DNA of 12,893 nt. Origin: Ruminococcaceae bacterium UBA5450. GTDB taxonomy: Bacteria; Bacillota; Clostridia; Oscillospirales; Acutalibacteraceae. The translations under genes and the position numbers were made by a program. This document shows positions 7,824 to 12,893 of the stretch, in pieces. The notes under the pieces are model-generated. The model worked only from the letters and a program-made list of their open reading frames with translations, had not been told where the DNA came from and did no database searches. Position 1 is the first letter of the stretch. Each line of letters starts with the position of its first letter. The DNA lies in the NCBI GenBank assembly GCA_002424295.1, contig DIQY01000052.1, positions 1 to 12,893 on the forward strand, given 5' to 3'.

Positions 7824-8930
7824 TTAGAGATAATCTTTGTAGTTGTCAGCAGTAACCTTTACGTAGTTAATCCAAACGTAATGGCCGTCTGATTGCTCTT
7901 TGCCGGTAGCATCATAGAGTTTGTAGCCAACGTTTTCTTCATTGATTGGTTTACCCTGTGCAGCAGCAGCAGCAATGTTGACAGTTGCTTTTGCCTGGTT
8001 CTTTGCATCATTCAGAACGGTGCCCAGCATGGAACCATCTTTCATTGCTTCCAGAGCAGGAGCCGTTGCATCGACGCCAACAACCGGGATGTACTTGGAG
8101 CTGTCGCCGGTGTTGTAGCCTTGTGCTTTCAAAGCTTCGATTGCGCCAAGTGCCATATCATCGTTGTTCGCAAGGATTGCTTCGATCTTATTAAGACCAA
8201 CAGAGGTGATCCAAGTGTTCATCAGATCGGTTGCTTTTGCTTTGTCCCAGTAAGCCGTATCTTTTGCAAGAGCCTCGGTCTGGAATCCAGCAGCTTCAAT
8301 AGCAGCCGGAGCGGCCTGAGAACGAAGGGTTGCATCCTGATGTCCGGGTTCGCCCTGAAGCATTACATACTGGATCTTGCCGTCGCCGTTTTTATCAGCG
8401 TCTTTATGAGCCTTAAAGTAATCGGCAATAATTTCACCAGACATGGTGCCGGACTGTTTTGCATCCGCACCGACATAATATGCTTTGTCATAAGAGGCAA
8501 TATCGGTATCGGAAGGCTGACGGTTTAAGAATACGATTGGCAGGCTGGCAGCCTTTGCTTTTTCGATCAAAGGAGCAGCGGCGGTCAGATCAACTGGGTT
8601 GATGGCCAGTGCATTAACGCCCTTAGTAATGTAAGTATCGACCTGTTCACTCTGGGTAGCTTGCTTGTTCTGGGAGTCCACCAGATCAAGTTTTGCACCG
8701 ATTTCATTTGCGCGGGCAGTCATTGCATTACGGACGCCGGTCATAAACGTATCATCGAATTTGTAGATACAAGAACCGATATAAACGTCTTTTGCGCTGG
8801 CGGTAGATGCGGCGCCGGAAGCCGCACCAGATCCGGATGCAGCTGCTGAGCTGCTGGTGCTGCTGCCACAGCCGGTTGTAGCGGCTGCGATCATGGCAGC
8901 TGCCATGAGTACTGCGAGAATCTTTTTCAT
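7824..8930 (-). CDS. mglB: D-galactose/D-glucose-binding lipoprotein MglB
   Basis: 368 residues. Signal sequence MKKILAVLMAAAMIAAATTG with lipidated Cys21, then an Ser/Ala/Gly-rich linker to about residue 46 and a type I binding-protein fold. By alignment from memory with E. coli GGBP, the sugar contacts are all recognisable: Asp60, Phe62, Asn111, His197, Asp199, Arg203 (GEPGHQDATLR), Trp228, Asn256, Asp287 and Asn307. The calcium loop is also kept: Asp179, Asn181, Asp183, Gln187, plus the distant Glu250. The start at 8930 is fixed by AGGAGGT 6 nt upstream and by the signal peptide; the frame opens further upstream (8987) but without signal logic. It captures galactose or glucose outside the membrane and delivers it to MglA/MglC. 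First gene of mglBAC and probably the most expressed. Confidence 0.96.
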   Translation of the reverse strand: MKKILAVLMAAAMIAAATTGCGSSTSSSAAASGSGAASGAASTASAKDVYIGSCIYKFDDTFMTGVRNAMTARANEIGAKLDLVDSQNKQATQSEQVDTYITKGVNALAINPVDLTAAAPLIEKAKAASLPIVFLNRQPSDTDIASYDKAYYVGADAKQSGTMSGEIIADYFKAHKDADKNGDGKIQYVMLQGEPGHQDATLRSQAAPAAIEAAGFQTEALAKDTAYWDKAKATDLMNTWITSVGLNKIEAILANNDDMALGAIEALKAQGYNTGDSSKYIPVVGVDATAPALEAMKDGSMLGTVLNDAKNQAKATVNIAAAAAQGKPINEENVGYKLYDATGKEQSDGHYVWINYVKVTADNYKDYL

Positions 8931-9018
8931 ACAAAAACCTCCTGTTTTTCTTTTGGCTTTTGAGAAACTACTTGTACCTTTGCACAAATATGGATGTTTC
9001 TCCGCCTTACTATTGAGT

Positions 9019-9047
9019 AGTATAATTGGAATTGTGGACAGAATCTA
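9019..9047 (-). promoter_or_regulatory. Candidate mglB promoter
   Basis: Minus strand: TAGATT, a 17-nt spacer, then TATACT (5 of 6 to TATAAT), giving a leader of roughly 80 nt before the mglB ATG. The poor -35 (3 of 6) fits an activator-dependent promoter. An alternative (TTGATT, 16 nt, GATATT, about 9075-9102) is possible. Confidence 0.4.
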
Positions 9048-9050
9048 TAG

Positions 9051-9068
9051 GATTTTCTTTCGAAAATC
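9051..9068. promoter_or_regulatory. Inverted repeat, possible operator upstream of the mglB promoter
   Basis: GATTTTC-TTTC-GAAAATC: perfect 7-bp arms with a 4-nt spacer. It lies 4 nt upstream (minus-strand sense) of the proposed -35 of mglB, where an activator would bind. AAAATCA recurs 30 nt further upstream (9093-9099). The binding protein is unknown; the YesN-like regulator is a candidate by context only, since AraC-type proteins more often use direct repeats. Confidence 0.4.
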
Positions 9069-9268
9069 ATCAAATATCTTTTCAAATAAGGCAAAATCAA
9101 GAAACAGAAAGAAAAATTTTTGTACAAAATGTTTAATTTGGTCTGCAAAATGGTTTTTGATCAACAGAATAAAAAGAAAAAGTGAAGGGAATCGGATTTC
9201 TTTGTGCACTCAAAATTGGAACGATTCGAAAAACAGCTCAATTTGTCGAAAAAGCCTGCTGTTTTTTC

Positions 9269-9296
9269 TTGACTTTTTAAAGAGTATGAGTATAAT
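9269..9296 (+). promoter_or_regulatory. Strong sigma-A-type promoter of the ABC exporter pair
   Basis: TTGACT (5 of 6), a 16-nt spacer, then a perfect TATAAT (9291-9296), 41 nt before the ATG of the ATPase gene. The predicted start is near 9303, giving a leader of about 35 nt that contains the ribosome binding site AAAGGGGAG (about 9323-9331). Confidence 0.75.
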
Positions 9297-9337
9297 TAGT
9301 TTTACAAGTAATACCAAAGTAGAAAGGGGAGATTAGA

Positions 9338-10186
9338 ATGTCAGTTTTATCGGTTTCGGGACTTTCGAAATCTTATCCGTCTTTTTCATTAAAAAATGTT
9401 AGCTTTGAGCTGCAAGAAGGTGCCATTACCGGATTTATTGGGAGAAATGGTGCGGGAAAAACCACAACTCTAAAGTCTTTGCTCAATTTTGTTCATCCGG
9501 ACAAGGGGGAGATTCAATTTTTTGGACAGTCCTTTCAGGAGCATGAATTTGAAATTAAGCAGAAAATCGGTTTTGTTTCGGGGGGAATTTCTTTTTATCC
9601 GAAAAAAAAGCTGCGTACCATTACTTCGGTTACGAAAAGATTTTACCCGCAGTGGGATGAAGCGGCTTATAAAGAATATTTAAAACGCTTTGAACTGGAT
9701 GAAGATAAAGTACCGGATTCCCTTTCGGCAGGCATGAAGGTAAAATACTCTTTGGCGCTGGCACTTTCTCATCGGGCAAAACTGCTGCTCCTTGATGAAC
9801 CTACCAGTGGACTGGATCCGGTTTCTAGAGATGATCTGCTGGATGTGTTTTTGGATCTTGTCGAAGAAAACGGCGTTACAATTTTGTTCTCAACCCATAT
9901 TACCTCTGACTTGGAAAAATGTGCAGAAGAGATTCTCTATTTAAGAAGAGGCGAAATAATTGGGAGAGGAAAATTAAAGGAATTTCAAAATCAATTTGTT
10001 CTCTGCAATTTTTCCAAAGAGCAAATGACAGAGCCATTAAAATCATATCTTGCGGGATATAAGCGCGAAAAAGAAGGATTCAGTGCCCTCTTTTATAAAG
10101 ATCATCTGCCAGAGGGCAATTTTGATTACTATCCGGCGGATTTGGAATCCATTATGATTCATTTGGAGAAGGGGGAATTAGCATGA
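9338..10186 (+). CDS. ABC transporter ATP-binding protein, YtrB/PmtA/BcrA-like
   Basis: 282 residues, a single ABC domain followed by a short C-terminal tail of about 70 residues. Walker A is GRNGAGKTT (35-43), the signature is the variant LSAGMKVK (129-136), Walker B is LLLLDEP (149-155) with a D-loop SGLD, and the switch is His187. All ATPase residues are present. The segment RFYPQWDEAAYKEYLKRFELD is characteristic of small exporter ATPases related to YtrB and PmtA. It overlaps the permease gene by 4 nt (ATGA), so the two form one exporter with the ATPase on the cytoplasmic face. The substrate cannot be told: relatives act on peptides, antibiotics or phenol-soluble modulins. Relatives usually have a GntR regulator as first gene; none is present here. 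Confidence 0.92.
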   Translation: MSVLSVSGLSKSYPSFSLKNVSFELQEGAITGFIGRNGAGKTTTLKSLLNFVHPDKGEIQFFGQSFQEHEFEIKQKIGFVSGGISFYPKKKLRTITSVTKRFYPQWDEAAYKEYLKRFELDEDKVPDSLSAGMKVKYSLALALSHRAKLLLLDEPTSGLDPVSRDDLLDVFLDLVEENGVTILFSTHITSDLEKCAEEILYLRRGEIIGRGKLKEFQNQFVLCNFSKEQMTEPLKSYLAGYKREKEGFSALFYKDHLPEGNFDYYPADLESIMIHLEKGELA

Positions 10187-10830
10187 GAAATTTGATTTAT
10201 AAAGAGATCAAGATTGCACTGCATCCCACAGCTCCTTTGTTTTTATTGCTGTCAGCACTGCTATTGATACCGAATTATCCTTATGAAGTCATATTCTTTT
10301 ATACCTGCTTGGCCGTCTTCTTTCATTGCCTTAGCGGGCGGGAGAATCATGATATTGAATATTCATTGTTGCTGCCAATTCAAAAGAAATCGATTGTGCA
10401 GGCAAGATTTCTGTTTGTGATCCTTTTGCAGATGATACAAGTTTTAGTGTCAATTCCGTTTGTGTTTTTAAGGAACTATTTAATCCCAGAAGGCAATCAG
10501 GCGGGGATGGATGCGAATATAGCGCTTTTTGGGAATGTGTTTTTCTTGATGGGGATTTTTAATCTGATCTTTTTTGTGCTTTATTATCGGAACCCCGATA
10601 AAGTGGGAAAAGCTTTTGGAATTTCGAGCATCGTATTTTTTACGGTAATGGTAATTTTAGAGGCACTTGTTTTTACAGTGCCGTTTTTCCGCGACCAGCT
10701 CAATACGAGAGATCCGATGTATCTGTCCCAAAAACTGATCATGTTGGTGGTTGGGGTTGTACTTTATGTGATTTTTACAGGAATTGCTTACCGAAAATCG
10801 ATCTCTACTTTCGAAAAATTAGATTTTTAA
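10183..10830 (+). CDS. ABC-2 type exporter permease (ABC2_membrane_2-like)
   Basis: 215 residues with about six membrane segments (roughly 17-30, 34-51, 76-97, 112-134, 146-168, 185-203). After the second segment comes ENHDIEYSLLLPIQKKSIVQARF, matching the cytoplasmic D..Y.LLP....IV.AR motif of the PF13346 permease family found beside YtrB/PmtA-type ATPases. It is translationally coupled to the ATPase gene and followed by a strong terminator, so the operon is two genes. Probably works as a homodimer, or with a partner encoded elsewhere, to export a hydrophobic or peptide substrate; the substrate is unknown. Confidence 0.88.
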   Translation: MRNLIYKEIKIALHPTAPLFLLLSALLLIPNYPYEVIFFYTCLAVFFHCLSGRENHDIEYSLLLPIQKKSIVQARFLFVILLQMIQVLVSIPFVFLRNYLIPEGNQAGMDANIALFGNVFFLMGIFNLIFFVLYYRNPDKVGKAFGISSIVFFTVMVILEALVFTVPFFRDQLNTRDPMYLSQKLIMLVVGVVLYVIFTGIAYRKSISTFEKLDF

Positions 10831-10847
10831 AAATGTAAAAAAGCCGA

Positions 10848-10887
10848 AAAAGGGCCCTGTGTCATTTTAATGACACAGGGCCCTTTT
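10848..10887. terminator. Bidirectional terminator between convergent genes
   Basis: AAAAGGGCCCTGTGTCATT and its exact complement flank a tiny TT centre: a 19-bp palindrome whose innermost pairs must open to form a loop. On the plus strand it ends in CCCTTTTAGTTGTTT; on the minus strand it ends in CCCTTTTTCGGCTTTTTT. It lies 17 nt after the permease stop and 22 nt after the stop of the convergent gene, so it serves both. Confidence 0.92.
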
Positions 10888-10909
10888 AGTTGTTTATATT
10901 TTTAAAAGA

Positions 10910-12893
10910 TTAGGGCTTGCGCAGTTTTGGAACAAGCCAAATCACCATTGCCCAGAAAAATTCGTAGACAATCAGGCTCATGGTGGAAATTTGCTGTAAA
11001 CCGGAATAGCAGGTAAGTAATGCTACCATTATGAAACCGAGTACAACAGCGACATTTTGAAGAACAATGGCAATGGAGATGTTTCCACGCTCCCGCACAC
11101 AGGCGGTCACTAAACGCATCAGTGCCGTAGGACGTCCCTTTGTAGCAATCATGGCCGGTTTTTCGTTACATGCCTCGTGGGTACGGCTGACATAAAGTGC
11201 CCCTAAGCGTTCCGGCAGGACTCGAATGCCATGTGGATCCAAACCGAAAAGTTCGGCGAGGAAGGTGGGGGTGATATTTGGGTCACAATTGCGAACAATC
11301 AAAGAGATTCCATTATTCTCCATTCGGCGCAGTTCCTGAAGGCGCCGGCGGTCACAGCTATAGGTAATGATCAGCATGGCGATTAGTTCTCCGCCAATTG
11401 CAAGATAAACCAGCTTTTTTCCGCCCTGAATATATTTTTGTTCAATGGCTTCTTCAGGCGGTTCAATTTGATGAGCGGAAAGCAGTTCACGGTTCCCTAC
11501 AAAAACTCGGTGACCGTTAATCCAGCCGCTTAAACCCTGTCCGTCTGTATAAGAAAATTTTTCAACTTCCGGAAGCTTTTTGTGCTGTGTATGAATTACT
11601 TGGTCAAACAGGGAAGAAAGTGGGGAATGAGCGGCAATCATCAGTGCTGCCGCCTCCATAAGAGAATCGTCAATGGAAGTGTTTTTAAAAGTTTTGATTC
11701 CATTTAGAGTGACTGTGTTTTTCGGGAACAGATCCTGAGAATCCATCATCACTGCATTTGATTCACAGAAATGCTGAACGGCAGGGAATCCGATCACCAT
11801 GCCACCGCATTGAGAAGCAATTCGACTGATTCTTGCAAGCGGAAGATTTACGGCCAGCAGATTCATAAAAGGAGTCGTAATACAAGTTGCCGCTGCAAAT
11901 GCAGTAAATGCCGTCGCAACATCTTTCGTCAGCACTAAAGTAATAATACAGAGAACCAAACTTGCCAGAAAAGCAACAGGTGCAATCGTTTGATTGGCAC
12001 GGTCACTCGGGTCGTCTTCGTAAGAAAGACGGAGAAAATGTGATAAGAAATTGGTTTCGGTCTGATAAGCGATGACTGGGGTATCCATTGTACAGCCGTC
12101 TGCCAACTGTAAGCCGGTGTTATAGTCTTCGAACAACGTCACGGCATATTTTTTATCCGGTGAAACAACAAAATGAAAGTTCTTGTTAATCCGTTTGATC
12201 ATGCTGAATTTTCCTAATGTATTGAGAAACAATGCAGCAGTTGCTACGCTTGCATAAAGATTGAGAGAACCAGAGGAAAAACGTGTCTGCATGAAAAACG
12301 CCATAATGGATTGAACAAGAGCGGCGATTGCAGCGATCGCAACCGCACTATCCGAATTGGCGTGGAACCGGAACAGTGCTTTTAGTCCGTTCCAAATGGT
12401 TGCTCCGCAGAATACGAAGGCGATCATAGTAAAGATCACATTACAGATAAGGTAAACAGTAATGTTCAGCCGTTCGAAGCTAAAGAATCCGAATTCACCC
12501 AGCCAGCCGAAGATCAACAGCAGGATGGTCGAAATTCCGGTGACACCCAAACGCAAAGAAAGTTTTCGTAAATTTGCATTTAAATCGTGAAAAACGGCAG
12601 GGGCATCATTGCTGTTGCTGTAATCTTCTACTTCTTGAGCCTCTTTGGGCACTGCTTCTTCCGACGGGTCATTTTCCGGTTCATCCATGCCTGAAAGATG
12701 GAAAAGAGAGCGTTTTTTTTTCTTTGGTTTTTGGGAAGGCGGAGAAGTCTGCTTTGATTTTTCGTCTGCTTTGATAGGCTCTGTCAGTTTTGACTGGGCC
12801 GGTTTTTCTTTCGGAACTTCAACGGACGAAATCGGTGCAGGGGCTGGGACTTCTTTTTTAAAAGGTTCAATTGGCTCAATCTTTTCCCAGTCT
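10910..12893 (-). CDS. Degenerate P1B-type ATPase-like membrane protein (partial, N-terminus beyond window)
   Basis: The frame is open to the right edge (about 660 codons). Residues below are numbered from the internal Met at 12688, which has no ribosome binding site and is probably not the start. Membrane segments at about 50-67, 76-97, 115-133, 142-159, 235-253, 257-278, 538-558 and 566-588 give the 4+2+2 plan of heavy-metal P-type ATPases. Homology shows in GGMVIG..., Asp316 at the phosphorylation site, SPL (355-357) for the HP motif, DGQGLSGWINGHRVFVGN (382-399) for the nucleotide domain, and NCDPN (467-471) where TGDN belongs. Catalytic motifs are gone: no TGES in a shortened A-domain, DSQDLFP instead of DKTGTLT, TPF instead of CPC, and no GDGxND. 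Upstream is a Pro/Lys/Glu-rich stretch ending in four lysines. Ion pumping is therefore unlikely; a regulatory or structural role is inferred. Confidence 0.8.
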   Translation of the reverse strand, partial: DWEKIEPIEPFKKEVPAPAPISSVEVPKEKPAQSKLTEPIKADEKSKQTSPPSQKPKKKKRSLFHLSGMDEPENDPSEEAVPKEAQEVEDYSNSNDAPAVFHDLNANLRKLSLRLGVTGISTILLLIFGWLGEFGFFSFERLNITVYLICNVIFTMIAFVFCGATIWNGLKALFRFHANSDSAVAIAAIAALVQSIMAFFMQTRFSSGSLNLYASVATAALFLNTLGKFSMIKRINKNFHFVVSPDKKYAVTLFEDYNTGLQLADGCTMDTPVIAYQTETNFLSHFLRLSYEDDPSDRANQTIAPVAFLASLVLCIITLVLTKDVATAFTAFAAATCITTPFMNLLAVNLPLARISRIASQCGGMVIGFPAVQHFCESNAVMMDSQDLFPKNTVTLNGIKTFKNTSIDDSLMEAAALMIAAHSPLSSLFDQVIHTQHKKLPEVEKFSYTDGQGLSGWINGHRVFVGNRELLSAHQIEPPEEAIEQKYIQGGKKLVYLAIGGELIAMLIITYSCDRRRLQELRRMENNGISLIVRNCDPNITPTFLAELFGLDPHGIRVLPERLGALYVSRTHEACNEKPAMIATKGRPTALMRLVTACVRERGNISIAIVLQNVAVVLGFIMVALLTCYSGLQQISTMSLIVYEFFWAMVIWLVPKLRKP

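Larger units (their letters stand above)
8931..9337. other. Divergent intergenic region (407 nt) between mglB and the exporter pair
   Basis: AT-rich, with no credible gene. It holds the mglB ribosome binding site (8937-8943), a likely minus-strand mglB promoter (9019-9047), an 18-bp inverted repeat just upstream of that promoter's -35 (9051-9068) and a strong plus-strand promoter (9269-9296). The motif TCGAAAA occurs three times (9060, 9226, 9246); the last two are 20 nt apart. A weak 9-bp stem with a 20-nt loop (9229-9237 with 9258-9266) overlaps the run before the plus -35. I see no riboswitch-like or catabolite-responsive-element consensus. Confidence 0.7.

Noticed and set aside
7893..8528. 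Plus-strand open frame of 211 codons
   Set aside because: It is antisense to mglB, whose identity is secured by ligand and calcium residues; the antisense product looks like no protein family.
8931..8987. Longer mglB reading frame starting at 8987
   Set aside because: It would put 19 non-signal residues before the lipoprotein signal and bypass a perfect AGGAGGT placed 6 nt before the ATG at 8930.
9229..9266. Stem-loop before the exporter promoter as a terminator
   Set aside because: It has only nine mostly A-T pairs around a 20-nt loop and no gene ends nearby on the plus strand; it is mentioned only as a feature of the intergenic region.
8857..9336. Plus-strand open frame of 159 codons running antisense over the mglB start and through the intergenic region
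   Set aside because: It is antisense to the mglB signal peptide, has no ribosome binding site, crosses both proposed promoters and gives a low-complexity product in its second half.
8931..9337. Riboswitch or catabolite-responsive element upstream of mglB
   Set aside because: No conserved riboswitch core and no TGWNANCGNTNWCA-like match was found by eye; a covariance-model or motif search would be decisive.
12686..12688. Start of the P-type-ATPase-like protein at the ATG at 12688
   Set aside because: No Shine-Dalgarno sequence precedes it and the same frame stays open to the window edge with protein-like composition, so the gene is treated as partial.
1..12893. CRISPR array, insertion sequence, prophage or tRNA
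   Set aside because: No regularly spaced repeats, transposase or integrase frames, or tRNA-like cloverleaf were seen on either strand.

Overview
The window looks like chromosome from a low-to-moderate-GC Gram-positive bacterium, most likely a member of the Clostridia. This is inferred from strong AGGAGG-type ribosome binding sites, a TTG start, YesM/YesN-type two-component proteins, lipoproteins with long Ala/Ser/Gly linkers, and AT-rich intergenic DNA. The taxon cannot be fixed more closely from sequence alone. No mobile element, CRISPR array, tRNA or rRNA was seen.

Layout. (1) Positions 1-4747, minus strand: a sensing operon transcribed right to left. It encodes an AraC-type response regulator (YesN-like), a Cache-HAMP histidine kinase (YesM-like), a membrane-anchored sugar-binding-like protein, and a lipoprotein sugar-binding protein cut by the left edge. 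Junctions are tight (ATGA and TTGA overlaps, then a 36-nt gap). (2) Positions 4867-4890: a terminator that ends the next operon. (3) Positions 4920-8930, minus strand: a complete mglB-mglA-mglC galactose/glucose ABC importer. All the classical sugar-contact and calcium-site residues are recognisable in MglB, and a large hairpin lies between mglB and mglA. (4) Positions 8931-9337: a divergent intergenic region with a strong plus-strand promoter, a likely mglB promoter and candidate operators. (5) Positions 9338-10830, plus strand: a two-gene ABC exporter-type pair (YtrB/PmtA-like ATPase and ABC-2 permease). (6) Positions 10848-10887: a long, near-perfect bidirectional terminator between convergent genes. 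(7) Positions 10910-12893, minus strand, open at the right edge: a large membrane protein with the P1B-type (heavy-metal) ATPase architecture, in which essentially every catalytic motif has been replaced.

How the genes probably work together: the membrane-anchored binding protein, kinase and regulator probably form a three-component sugar sensor that controls the adjacent mgl importer. This resembles the XylFII-LytS-YesN system described for xylose in Clostridium beijerinckii. The exporter pair and the degenerate P-type ATPase are not obviously connected to sugar uptake.

The most unusual item is the pseudo-P-type ATPase. It keeps the 4+2+2 membrane layout, the phospho-acceptor-position Asp and the Gly-x-Gly nucleotide-domain motif, but lacks TGES, DKTGT, the TGD threonine/glycine, GDGxND and the CPC cysteines. 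It also carries a Pro/Lys/Glu-rich N-terminal extension. The frame is open for more than 660 codons, which argues for a maintained non-pumping role rather than decay.
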